A DNA stretch of 64,000 nt. It comes from Streptomyces sp. NBC_00223 (GTDB taxonomy: Bacteria; Actinomycetota; Actinomycetes; Streptomycetales; Streptomycetaceae). Position 1 is the first letter of the stretch; every line of letters starts with the position of its first letter. The translations under genes were made by a program, and so were the position numbers. Of this stretch, positions 43,383 through 51,631 are shown one piece after another. A model generated the notes under the pieces. It searched no databases, was not told the origin of the DNA, and saw only the letters and a program-made list of their open reading frames with translations. The stretch lies in contig NZ_CP108109.1 of NCBI RefSeq assembly GCF_036199905.1, positions 7,196,501-7,260,500 of the forward strand, read 5' to 3'.

Positions 43383-43655
43383 ATGGCCAACAAGACATTC
43401 GAGGAGCTCTTCACCGAGCTCCGGCAGAAGGCCGCCACCGGCGACCCCAGCACCTCCCGCACCGCGGAACTCGTCGGCAAGGGCGTGCACGCGATCGGCA
43501 AGAAGGTGGTCGAGGAGGCCGCCGAGGTGTGGATGGCCGCCGAGTACGAGGGCGCCGACGCCACCGCCGAGGAGATCTCCCAACTGCTGTACCACGTTCA
43601 GGTGATGATGGTCGCCCGGGGGATCTCCCTGGACGACGTCTACGCCCATCTCTGA
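43383..43655 (+). CDS. hisE: Phosphoribosyl-ATP pyrophosphatase
   Basis: Second step of histidine synthesis, hydrolysing PR-ATP to PR-AMP. A 90-residue all-alpha MazG-like protein with KKVVEEAAEVWMAAEYEG and EEISQLLYHVQVMM, carrying the metal-binding Glu/Asp residues. ATG 43383. It lies 33 bases after ribH and before hisG, so histidine genes may share rib transcription. Normal length. Confidence 0.96.
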   Translation: MANKTFEELFTELRQKAATGDPSTSRTAELVGKGVHAIGKKVVEEAAEVWMAAEYEGADATAEEISQLLYHVQVMMVARGISLDDVYAHL

Positions 43656-43673
43656 GCCGTACGCGTACGGAGC

Positions 43674-43695
43674 CGTCCCGCTCGCGGGCGGGACG
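43674..43695 (+). terminator. Small hairpin between hisE and hisG
   Basis: CGTCCCGC (43674-43681) pairs with GCGGGACG (43688-43695) around six bases. The rest of the gap holds short direct repeats (ATCCCGCAG/ATCCCGTAG from about 43722). It may weaken read-through into hisG. Confidence 0.4.
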
Positions 43696-43815
43696 ACTCC
43701 GCACGCCGTCACCCCGTAATCCCGCAGATCCCGCAGATCCCGTAGATCCACCAGTTCCCGTAAAACCCCGGTTCCCGTAGAACCTCACGACCTCCAAGCG
43801 AAGGAATCCGCTCCC

Positions 43816-44664
43816 ATGCTGCGCATCGCCGTCCCGAACAAGGGCTCACTGTCCGGACCCGCGGCGGCCATGCTCCATGAGGCCGGATACCGCCAGCGCA
43901 AGGAGTCCAAGGAACTCGTCCTCGTCGACAGCACCAACAACGTCGAGTTCTTCTATCTGCGCCCGCGCGACATCGCCATCTACGTCAGCTCCGGCCGGCT
44001 CGACATCGGCATCACCGGGCGGGACCTGCTGCTGGACTCCGGGGCGAACGCCGAGGAGATCCTCCAGCTCGGCTTCGCCCGCTCCACCTTCCGCTTCGCC
44101 GGCCGTCCCGGCACCGCCACCGGGGTGCAGGACCTCGGCGGGAAGACGGTCGCCACCTCGTACGAGGGCGTGGTCGAGAAGTACCTCGCCGACAACGGCG
44201 TGGACGCCTCCGTGGTGCACCTCGACGGCGCTGTGGAGACCGCCATCCAGCTCGGCGTGGCCCAGGTCATCGCCGACGTGGTGGAGACCGGCACCTCGCT
44301 GCGCAACGCCGGCCTCGAGACCTTCGGCGAGCCGATCATGGAGTCCGAGGCCGTCGTGATCCGGCGGGTCGGCGCCGACGCGGAGGACCCCAAGGTCCAG
44401 CAGTTCCTGCGCCGCCTCCAGGGCGTCCTGGTCGCCCGGCGGTACGTGATGATGGACTACGACATCCGCGTCGAGCAGGTCGAGCGGGCCGTCGCCCTCA
44501 CCCCCGGCCTGGAGTCGCCGACCGTCTCCCCGCTGCACCACGAGGGCTGGGTCGCGGTCCGCGCGATGGTCCCCACCGCCGACGCCCAGCGCATCATGGA
44601 CGAGCTGTACGAGCTGGGCGCCCGCGCGATCCTCACCACCGGCATCCACGCCGCCCGCCTGTGA
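43816..44664 (+). CDS. hisG: ATP phosphoribosyltransferase (long form)
   Basis: First, feedback-controlled step of histidine synthesis. 282 residues: two-domain transferase (MLRIAVPNKGSLSG, DIGITGRDLLLDSG, YEGVVEKYLADNGV, DVVETGTSLRNAGL for the phosphoribosyl loop) plus a C-terminal ACT-like domain (about 205-282) that binds histidine, which makes it the HisGL form independent of HisZ. ATG 43816 follows AAGGAA. Stop overlaps the next gene's start. Confidence 0.97.
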   Translation: MLRIAVPNKGSLSGPAAAMLHEAGYRQRKESKELVLVDSTNNVEFFYLRPRDIAIYVSSGRLDIGITGRDLLLDSGANAEEILQLGFARSTFRFAGRPGTATGVQDLGGKTVATSYEGVVEKYLADNGVDASVVHLDGAVETAIQLGVAQVIADVVETGTSLRNAGLETFGEPIMESEAVVIRRVGADAEDPKVQQFLRRLQGVLVARRYVMMDYDIRVEQVERAVALTPGLESPTVSPLHHEGWVAVRAMVPTADAQRIMDELYELGARAILTTGIHAARL

Positions 44665-45224
44665 TGACGGCGGACGAGCGTACGGGCGGTGCCGACGGGG
44701 GTTCCGGCGGACCGGGCGGTGACGGCGCCGGGGTCGACGAGCGGGCCGCCGCCGCGCTGGACGGCCTGCCGGTCACCTTCCGGCCGGTCGTCACCCGCTG
44801 GGTGCTGCTCACCCTCGGCGTGGTGCTCTTCGTCGTCCTGACCGCCGTCGCGCTGATGATGCCGCACGACGGCGCCGCGCCCTGGAGCACGGGGGAGCGG
44901 ATCACCGTGATCCTCACCGCCGTGGTGTTGCTGGGCGTGCTCACCCTGCTCAGCCGGCCCAAGGTGGTCGCGGACAGCGGCGGCCTCACCGTGGTCAACC
45001 TCACCGTGAAGCGGCGGCTGGCCTGGGCCGAGGTGCTGCGGGTGAACCTCCGCCAGGGCGACGCCTGGGTCCATCTCGACCTCGCCGACGGCACGTCGCT
45101 CCCGGCGATGGGCATCCAGCCCGGGATCGCCCGGGAGCAGGCGCTGCGGGACGCCCGGCGGCTGCGGTCGCTGGTCGAGGCGCTGGGCGAGGCCCGGGGC
45201 GCGGCGGGAGACGGGTCCCGGTGA
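44664..45224 (+). CDS. PH-like domain membrane protein
   Basis: A 186-residue protein, with a disordered Gly-rich N-terminus, two transmembrane helices (about 45-68 and 82-98) and a bacterial PH-like beta domain (100-175; VNLTVKRRLAWAEVLRVNLR). Such proteins sit downstream of hisG in many actinobacteria, function unknown. TGATG overlap with hisG; GTG 44661 one codon earlier is equally possible. Confidence 0.8.
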   Translation: MTADERTGGADGGSGGPGGDGAGVDERAAAALDGLPVTFRPVVTRWVLLTLGVVLFVVLTAVALMMPHDGAAPWSTGERITVILTAVVLLGVLTLLSRPKVVADSGGLTVVNLTVKRRLAWAEVLRVNLRQGDAWVHLDLADGTSLPAMGIQPGIAREQALRDARRLRSLVEALGEARGAAGDGSR

Positions 45225-45364
45225 TCCGAGCCGGTCTGTGGCGGGCGGCCCGTGCCGTAAGGCCCGCGACGACGCCCGCCCGGCGTCACCGGGTGATCCG
45301 TACGGCCATGTGACGAACCGGGTCGTCACCGTCCTTCGCCACCGCCGGAGCCTTGGCTACCCTG

Positions 45365-45394
45365 GGGGCGAGCGTTGTCCACCGCGCTCGCCCC
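45365..45394 (+). promoter_or_regulatory. 10-bp leader hairpin before the CNNM genes
   Basis: GGGGCGAGCG (45365-45374) pairs perfectly with CGCTCGCCCC (45385-45394), loop TTGTCCACCG. It lies about 150 bases upstream of the first CNNM/CorC gene within a 322-base gap holding no gene. It could be a terminator for the upstream gene or a regulatory leader. Confidence 0.4.
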
Positions 45395-45546
45395 GCATCC
45401 CTTCGGCCCGCGAGCCCCTCGCGTTTCCCCTCGCACCACCCGCGGGGCACCGACCAACCAAGGAGTGACACTCACACCCCGATGGACGAACCGTCCGGTA
45501 ATACCTGCGCCGCCCCTCCCTCTGGCTCCACCGGAGCGGCGGCATC

Positions 45547-46878
45547 ATGACCACCTCACTGCTGCTGCTCGCAGCGGCCCTCGTCCTCATCCTCGCCAAC
45601 GGATTCTTCGTCGCCGCCGAATTCGGCCTGGTGACCGTGGAACGCCCCGCCGCCGAGCGGGCCGCCGCGGCGGGTGACCGCCGGGCCCGCAGCGTCGTGG
45701 CCGCCCTGCGCAAACTCTCCTTCCAGCTCTCGGGCACCCAGCTCGGCATCACCATCACCTCGCTGGTCGTCGGCATGCTCGCCGAGCCCGCGCTCGGCCA
45801 TCTGCTCTCCGCGCCGGTCCGCACGCTCGGCATACCGCAGGGCGCCGCCCCCGGTGTCGCCGTCGTGATCGGCATGATGCTCGCCTCCGCCGTACAGATG
45901 GTGATCGGCGAACTCGTCCCCAAGAACTGGGCCGTCTCCCACCCGCTGGCCGTCGCCCGCGTGGTCGCCGGACCGCAGCGCGCGTTCTCGCGCGTCTTCC
46001 GCCCGGTCATCGAACTGCTCAACCGGGCCGCGAACCGTCTGGTGCGGATGCTCGGCGTCGAGCCCACGGACGAACTGGCCTCCGCCCGTACCCCCACAGA
46101 ACTGGTCTCGCTGGCCCGGCACTCCGCGCTCGCCGGCGCCCTCGAACAGGACACCGCCGACCTCTTCGTCCGCACCCTGTCCCTCGGCGACCTCACCGCC
46201 GAGAACGTGATGACCCCCCGGGTGCGGGTCAGCGCGCTGGAGGACACCGCCACCGCCGCGGATGTCCTCAACCTCACCCGGGCCACCGGACTGTCCCGCT
46301 TCCCCGTCTACCACGAGCGGCTGGACGACATCACCGGCATGGTCCACCTCAAGGACGCGCTCGCCGTCCCCGCCGACCGGCGCGACCGCGCCCTCGTCGG
46401 CCGGATAGCCGTCGCCCCGCTGCTCGTCCCCGAGACGCTGCCGGGCCGCCGGCTGCTCAAGCTGCTGCGCAGCGAACAGCCGATCGCGGTGGTCGTCGAC
46501 GAGTACGGCGGTACGGCCGGGGTGGTCACCCTGGAGGACATCATCGAGGAGCTGGTCGGCGAGGTGCGCGACGAGCACGACGCCGCCGACCTGCCCGAAC
46601 TCGCCCAGGCCCCGCCCGACTCCGGCCGACCCGCCTGGGACGCCGACGGAAGCTGCCGGATCGACACGCTGACCCGGATCGGGCTGGCCGCGCCCGAGGG
46701 GCCGTACGAGACGGTCGCCGGACTCGTCGCCGACCTGCTGGCCCGTATCCCCGAGCCCGGCGACGTGGCCGAACTGCCCGGCTGGCTGCTGCGGGTCGAG
46801 GAAGTCGGCCACCACCGGGCCGAGCGGGTACGGATCGTGCGTATCCCGGCCGAGACGGGAGAGGAGAGCGAGCGATGA
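45547..46878 (+). CDS. CNNM/CorC-family transporter (DUF21, CBS pair, CorC_HlyC)
   Basis: A 443-residue inner-membrane protein, commonly annotated hemolysin. DUF21/CNNM transmembrane domain at 1-185 (ANGFFVAAEFGLVTVERPAA, IGELVPKNWAVSHP), CBS pair at about 205-330 (VMTPRVRVSALEDTATAADV, VVDEYGGTAGVVTLEDIIEE) and the C-terminal CorC_HlyC domain (345-430). Members export magnesium or cobalt. ATG 45547; ends in ATGA overlap with a shorter paralogue, with which it probably forms a heteromer. Confidence 0.93.
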   Translation: MTTSLLLLAAALVLILANGFFVAAEFGLVTVERPAAERAAAAGDRRARSVVAALRKLSFQLSGTQLGITITSLVVGMLAEPALGHLLSAPVRTLGIPQGAAPGVAVVIGMMLASAVQMVIGELVPKNWAVSHPLAVARVVAGPQRAFSRVFRPVIELLNRAANRLVRMLGVEPTDELASARTPTELVSLARHSALAGALEQDTADLFVRTLSLGDLTAENVMTPRVRVSALEDTATAADVLNLTRATGLSRFPVYHERLDDITGMVHLKDALAVPADRRDRALVGRIAVAPLLVPETLPGRRLLKLLRSEQPIAVVVDEYGGTAGVVTLEDIIEELVGEVRDEHDAADLPELAQAPPDSGRPAWDADGSCRIDTLTRIGLAAPEGPYETVAGLVADLLARIPEPGDVAELPGWLLRVEEVGHHRAERVRIVRIPAETGEESER

Positions 46879-47969
46879 GCGCACTCCAACTTCTGTTCGC
46901 CGCCCTGCTGGTGCTCGGCAACGGCTACTTCGTCGCCGCCGAGTTCGCGCTGATCTCGGTCCGCCGCAGCCAGATCGAGCCACTGGCCGCGCGGCAGCGC
47001 AGCGCCCGTACGGTGCTGTACGCGCTGGAGCACCTGCCGCAGATGATGGCCGCCGCGCAGTTCGGCGTCACCGTCTGCTCGCTGACGCTCGGCGCGGTCG
47101 CCGAACCGACGGTCGCGCATCTGCTGGAACCCGTCTTCTCCGCCGCCCGGCTGCCGGAGGGCCTGGTCCACCCGGTCGGCTATGTGCTGGCGCTCGCGCT
47201 CGTGGTCTTTCTGCACCTGGTGATCGGCGAGATGGTGCCGAAGAATCTGGCGATGGCCGCGCCGGAGCGGACCGCGCTGCGGCTCAGCCCCGCGCTGGTC
47301 GGTTTCGCCCGGGTCTTCCGGCCGGTCATCGCCGTGCTGGGGGCTTCCGCCCGGGTGATTCTGCGGGCGTTCCGGGTCGAGCCCAAGGACGAGGTCGACT
47401 CGGTCTTCACCAGCGCGGAGCTGACCGTCCTGGTCGAGGACGCGCGTCGGGCCGGGCTGCTCGACCCGGACGAGCAGGAGCGTCTGGAGGACGCGCTCGA
47501 ACTGGGGACGCGGCCGGTGACGGACGTGCTGCTCACCCCGGGCGAGCTGGTCACGCTGGCGCCGAGTGCGACGCCGAGGGAGATCGAGGAGCTGACGGTA
47601 CGGACGGGGTACTCGCGCTTCCCGGTCGCGGCCCCCGCGCGGGGGCCGGACGCGGCGCCCGGCTACCTCGGATATCTGCACGTCAAGGATGTGCTCGACG
47701 CGGAGGACGTCGACCGGCCGGTGCCGCAGCGGCTGTGGCGGCCGATGACGACGCTGCGGGCGGATCTGCCGCTGGACGACGCGCTGACGTCCATGCGGAG
47801 GACTGCGTCGCATTTGGCGGCTGTGGTCGACGCGGGGGGGAAGGTGCTGGGGTTGGTGGCGCTGGAGGATGTCCTGGAGATGCTCGTGGGCGAGGTCCGT
47901 GACCCCGCCCACCGGGACGCGGAGGTCCCGGCCCCCGCGGCGCCGGGCGCGACCGAACTGGTCAGCTGA
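46875..47969 (+). CDS. CNNM-family transporter paralogue without CorC_HlyC domain
   Basis: A 364-residue paralogue of the preceding protein. It keeps the DUF21/CNNM domain (GNGYFVAAEFALISVRRSQI, IGEMVPKNLAMAAPE) and the CBS pair (about 200-345; VVDAGGKVLGLVALEDVLEM), but ends there, lacking the CorC_HlyC domain. Overlaps its neighbour by four bases. The two-gene tandem of one long and one short CNNM protein is common in actinobacteria and suggests a heterodimer. The 3' end is G-rich. Confidence 0.93.
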   Translation: MSALQLLFAALLVLGNGYFVAAEFALISVRRSQIEPLAARQRSARTVLYALEHLPQMMAAAQFGVTVCSLTLGAVAEPTVAHLLEPVFSAARLPEGLVHPVGYVLALALVVFLHLVIGEMVPKNLAMAAPERTALRLSPALVGFARVFRPVIAVLGASARVILRAFRVEPKDEVDSVFTSAELTVLVEDARRAGLLDPDEQERLEDALELGTRPVTDVLLTPGELVTLAPSATPREIEELTVRTGYSRFPVAAPARGPDAAPGYLGYLHVKDVLDAEDVDRPVPQRLWRPMTTLRADLPLDDALTSMRRTASHLAAVVDAGGKVLGLVALEDVLEMLVGEVRDPAHRDAEVPAPAAPGATELVS

Positions 47970-47980
47970 GGGCCCCGTCA

Positions 47981-48344
47981 GGGGCGCGGGGAACTGCGCG
48001 ATCAGCCACGATGGTGCTTTCGGCGGGGTGCGGGCCTGTGCCGTCCGGGCGGGTCGGTTGCGGTGGGCTGCCGGACCACCGGCCGGTGGTGGGTTGCCCG
48101 CGCAGTTCCTCGCGCCCCTTTGGGGCGCCCCGTCAGGGGCGCGGGGACTGCGCGACTAGCCACGATCGTGCTTTTGGCGGGGTACGGGCCTGTGCCGTCC
48201 GGGTGGGTCCGTTGCCGTGAGTTGCCGGGCCGCCGGCCGGTGGTCGGTTGCCCGCGCAGTTCCTCGCGCCCCTGGCGGGGCGGGTTCCGTTCTGCGTTGG
48301 CCAGCCGCCGGTGGTGGGTTGCTCGCGCAGTTCCTCGCGCCCCT
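47981..48344 (+). repeat. Two and a half copies of a ~138-bp element with inverted ends
   Basis: Copy A (47981-48118) and copy B (48136-48272) each start GGGGCGCGGGGA(A)CTGCGCG and end CGCGCAGTTCCTCGCGCCCC, which are imperfect inverted repeats, with a shared interior (CCACGAT(G/C)GTGCTTT, GCGGGCCTGTGCCGTCCGGG, CCGGCCGGTGGT). A partial copy C supplies only the right end (about 48290-48344). Related copies at 51434 and 53171 have different interiors. No ORF is plausible. The 380-base gap contains nothing else. Confidence 0.85.
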
Positions 48345-48349
48345 TGGGG

Positions 48350-50242
48350 TTACTCGACGGGGTCGGGGGGTGGGGGGATGCCGGGGCCGCGGCCCGAGAG
48401 GACCTCGCCGTACGCCTGCATCAGATCCGGCAGCCGCAGCGTCGCCAACTCCTCCCGGCTCGGGGCCGTCGGATACTCCGACAGCCTCAAGTCCCGGTAC
48501 GCACAGCTCTTCTCGTAGAGCGTCCTGAGCAACCGCCCATTGCCGAGCTCGTCGATCCAGCCCTGGTCGACCACATGCCCGCTGATCGCGCGCAGCTCCT
48601 CCAGCGCCTCCTCGTCCCACCGGTCCCCGTTCTCCCCGGCCAGCACCTCACCGATCCGGGTCAGCTCCAGCGGGCGGTAACTCGGGAAGTCCACCCGGGT
48701 GGTGAAGCGCGAGCCGAGCCCGGGGTTGGCGGCCAGGAGTCGGTCCATGCCCTCGGGGTAGCCCGCGAGTATGACGACCAGCCGGTCACGATTGTCCTCG
48801 GCCCGCTTGAGCAGCACCTGCAACGCCTCGTCGCCGTACGCGTCGCCCTTGCTGTAACCGGAGTTGGACAGCGCGTACGCCTCGTCCACGAAGAGCACCC
48901 CGCCGAGCGCGGAGTCGATCAGCTCATTGGCCTTCACCGCGGTCTGGCCGAGGAACTCCCCGACCAGATCGGAACGTTGGGCCTCGACCAGATGATCGCC
49001 GCCGAGCAGTCCGAGCGCGTAGAAGACCCGGCCGAGTATCCGGGCCACGGTGGTCTTGCCGGTGCCGGAGGGCCCGGAGAAGACGAAGTGTCGCTTCGGC
49101 GGCTGGACGGGCAGCCCCTGCACGGCCCGCAGCCGGGCCATCCTCAGCTGCGCGGAGAGCGCCTTGACCTGGCGTTTGACCGGTTCCAGGCCCACCATGC
49201 GGTCGAGCTCCGCCAGGGCCTGGGTGAGCAGTGCGGGGTCGGATCCGCCGAGCGGGAACTGCGGCTGGGCGGCGGCGCCGGGCGGCGGTACGGGGGCGCG
49301 GCCGCGCAGGTCTTCGTCGTACGGGCCGGCCGACGACAGCGTCTCGTCCAGGTCGGGCCCGGGCCCGGGGCCCATCGAGGTGTCGGGGAAGAGGTCGAGG
49401 TCGGCGCCGCCCTCGGGTATCGCCTGGCCGTTGCCGGCCAGCGACACGGCGGCGAGCCCCGCGGCCTCGTCGAGCCCGTCGTCGGTCTCGTGGATCGCGG
49501 CGAGCCGCGCGGCGGTGTCCATGAAGGCCGGGTCCACCCGGTGCACGGCCCGGTAGAGCGGTACGGCGGCCGCGGTACGGCCGGTGCCCTCGTAGGCGCG
49601 GGCCAGCCAGTACCGCAGCTCCTTGCGCTGCGGCTGCTCGCTGCGGCACCGCATCAGGGCCGCGGCCAGCAGCGGTTCCGCCTGGCCGCACATCTCCAGC
49701 CGGACCCGGGCCATCCCGCCGAACAGCCCGGCCTCGATGCCGAGTACGGGATCACCGAGCAGCGGTTCCGTGTGCCGGACCAGCCGCTCCCAGTCCTTGA
49801 CCAGATAAGCCCGGCAGGCGTGCAGAAAGCGGACCTGCGGGTCGGTGTCGACCGGCGGGCAGTCGGCCAACGCCTGGTCGAGTTCGGCCACGTGGCGGCC
49901 GTCCAGCCAGTGCGAGGCGTGCGCGAGCAGCAGATCGCGGCTGGTCTCCAGTACGGGCTGCACCCACCAGCCCAGCCAGTACCATGAGTTGAGGGTACGG
50001 CGGTGGGCCGAACGCTGCTCGCCGAAGCGGTCGCGGTGCCGGTACATCTGCAGCAGCGCGGTCGCCGTGTCGGCCCGCAGCGCGTGCAGGCCCAGCCACG
50101 CGTCCGCCATCCCGGGGTCCATCCGCACCGCGGCGCGGAACTCCTCCTCGGCCTGGACGTAGGCGCCCATGGTGTACGCGTCGACGCCGCGCAGCCAGGC
50201 GAGATCGGCCGGGGAACCCGGACGATCGGTGCCGAAGTCCAT
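48350..50242 (-). CDS. EccA-like TPR and AAA+ (CbxX/CfxQ) ATPase
   Basis: A 630-residue cytosolic protein with the type VII secretion EccA layout: an N-terminal TPR-like helical region (1-275), a Gly/Pro linker (about 285-330), then an AAA+ domain of the CbbX/CfxQ type (345-630). Walker A is GPSGTGKT (390-397), Walker B GGVLFVDEAYAL, then VILAGYPEGMDRLLAANPGL and the arginine finger region NPGLGSRFTTRV. EccA docks ESX substrates; no other ecc or WXG100 gene is near, so the partner is unknown. ATG 50242. 3' end only 5 bases from the repeat cluster. Confidence 0.88.
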   Translation of the reverse strand: MDFGTDRPGSPADLAWLRGVDAYTMGAYVQAEEEFRAAVRMDPGMADAWLGLHALRADTATALLQMYRHRDRFGEQRSAHRRTLNSWYWLGWWVQPVLETSRDLLLAHASHWLDGRHVAELDQALADCPPVDTDPQVRFLHACRAYLVKDWERLVRHTEPLLGDPVLGIEAGLFGGMARVRLEMCGQAEPLLAAALMRCRSEQPQRKELRYWLARAYEGTGRTAAAVPLYRAVHRVDPAFMDTAARLAAIHETDDGLDEAAGLAAVSLAGNGQAIPEGGADLDLFPDTSMGPGPGPDLDETLSSAGPYDEDLRGRAPVPPPGAAAQPQFPLGGSDPALLTQALAELDRMVGLEPVKRQVKALSAQLRMARLRAVQGLPVQPPKRHFVFSGPSGTGKTTVARILGRVFYALGLLGGDHLVEAQRSDLVGEFLGQTAVKANELIDSALGGVLFVDEAYALSNSGYSKGDAYGDEALQVLLKRAEDNRDRLVVILAGYPEGMDRLLAANPGLGSRFTTRVDFPSYRPLELTRIGEVLAGENGDRWDEEALEELRAISGHVVDQGWIDELGNGRLLRTLYEKSCAYRDLRLSEYPTAPSREELATLRLPDLMQAYGEVLSGRGPGIPPPPDPVE

Positions 50243-50573
50243 CAAGTCCCCACCTATCCGTCCCCCGCCTCACCGACACCCGCGTCCCAACCCGTGGCAC
50301 CCGGGCGGGAGTTGGGGCAGGCAGCGGTGCTCCCCGGGCACCGCTCCGCCCCCTTTGCGCATCGTACCCGCGATGCTCCGATCACCGTAGGGTGCCGTGA
50401 CATGCGGTGTCGGAGTGAACACGGGACCGCGGGCCGCGGGGGCGCGCCGGGAGACGGGCCGACGCGGCCGGGACGGGTCCGGGTCAGGTCTGGACGTACG
50501 GGCGCTGAGTGGTGACGGCGGGTGAGGGGCCGGGGGCGCGGACCGGGACACAGCGGTCGTCCGGGCAGGACGA

Positions 50574-50605
50574 AGCCCCCGGTCACGGGGGAACAACCGG
50601 GGGCT
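50574..50605. terminator. 10-bp hairpin downstream of the uridine kinase-like gene
   Basis: AGCCCCCGGT (50574-50583) pairs with ACCGGGGGCT (50596-50605). It is 130 bases past the end of the kinase-like gene and upstream of the EccA-like gene. The rest of this 492-base gap shows no gene. Confidence 0.6.
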
Positions 50606-50734
50606 CCGCGTCTGGCGAGCGACTGTTTCCGGCCGCTTGTTGAAAACGTAATTGCTGAATGCCCGGGTGGTCAAGCCGTGTTGAACGACCTACGGCGGAC
50701 GCGGTGCCGAAGCCCTCCGCACGCCGCCGTAGGG

Positions 50735-51349
50735 TCACTCGTGATGACTGTCGGTAGGCGTGCTGCGGGGGCTCCCGGGGCCGGGTACGGCCAGGTAGCC
50801 GTCGTGTGTCTGGTGCACCACGAGGTCGGCGAAGGGGCGGGAGGGGTCGGCGGCGAAGTGGGTGTCCTCGGCCCGGTTCCAGCCGGTCCAGAAGCGCGTC
50901 AGCTCCGGGCCGTCACGCAGCAGGCCGCGGCGGTGGGCGGTTTCGGCGTCGACTTCCAGCCACAGCAGGAGGGCGAGATACGGGCGCAGGGCGGCGCGGC
51001 CGCTGCCGACGCCTTCGAGCAGGACGACGGGGGCGGCGGGGATCTCCCGCCGGGTGGTGAAGCGGCGGGCGGTCCAGTCGTACACCTCGTGGTCGGCCGG
51101 GCGGCCCTCGCTCAGGGGTCCGAGCACTTGGTCCGCCAGGCGGGTGGTCCAGTCGAAGGGGTGCTCGTGGGTGGCGAGGTCGTCGAGGTGGATCACGGGG
51201 GCACCGCCCAGCTGTTCCGCGATCCGCGCGGCCAGCGTGGTCTTGCCCGAGCCCGCGTGGCCGTCCACGGCGAGGAGCCGGACGGGGCCGCAGGACGGGG
51301 GCAGCGCGGGCAGCAGTGCGGCGAGGTGGGGCAGCGTGAGGTCGTCCAT
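50735..51349 (-). CDS. Uridine kinase-like P-loop protein
   Basis: A 204-residue P-loop kinase. Walker A GHAGSGKTT (about 30-38) in VRLLAVDGHAGSGKTTLAAR, then VIHLDDLATHE with the Asp-Asp typical of uridine kinase/PRK-type lids, and PVVLLEGVGSGRAALRPYL as Walker B. Actinobacterial members are annotated uridine kinase or (d)CTP-related. Start ATG 51349. No pathway neighbour. Assignment to phosphorylation of a nucleoside is by family only. Confidence 0.82.
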   Translation of the reverse strand: MDDLTLPHLAALLPALPPSCGPVRLLAVDGHAGSGKTTLAARIAEQLGGAPVIHLDDLATHEHPFDWTTRLADQVLGPLSEGRPADHEVYDWTARRFTTRREIPAAPVVLLEGVGSGRAALRPYLALLLWLEVDAETAHRRGLLRDGPELTRFWTGWNRAEDTHFAADPSRPFADLVVHQTHDGYLAVPGPGSPRSTPTDSHHE

Positions 51350-51433
51350 GCGGCGAGCGTACGACGCCCCTCCGGGGGTGCACCGAACGACGCGACGTTG
51401 CCCCGTCAGGGGCGCTGGGGGTGCGTCCCGTTA

Positions 51434-51571
51434 GGGGCGCGAGGAACGGCGCGCTCAGCCGGCCACCGGCCGTCGGCCCGGCATCCGGTCGTAACGGTTC
51501 CGCCTGGGCGGTGCGGGTGCGGAAGCCCGCTGCAGGCGCGTTGTGGCTGGTCGCGCAGTTCCTCGCGCCCC
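51434..51571 (+). repeat. ~138-bp inverted-end element, copy D
   Basis: Starts GGGGCGCGAGGAACGGCGCG and ends CGCGCAGTTCCTCGCGCCCC; interior GGTAACGG-type segment CGGTCGTAACGGTTCCGCC and GGTGCGGGTGCGGAAGC. It shares its interior with copy E on the other side of the insertion sequence. The piece GTCAGGGGCGCTGGGGGT flanks it on both sides (51404 and 51608). Confidence 0.8.
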
Positions 51572-51631
51572 TATGGGGCGCCAAGCCGGCGCGCGGCGAA
51601 CGCGTCCTGTCAGGGGCGCTGGGGGTACCCC

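Noticed and set aside
45375..45384. TTGTCCACC loop as a DnaA box
   Set aside because: Last base differs from the consensus, and it is in the loop of a hairpin; single occurrence.
50574..50640. tRNA or attachment site
   Set aside because: The stem pairs as a simple terminator; no cloverleaf or CCA end could be drawn.
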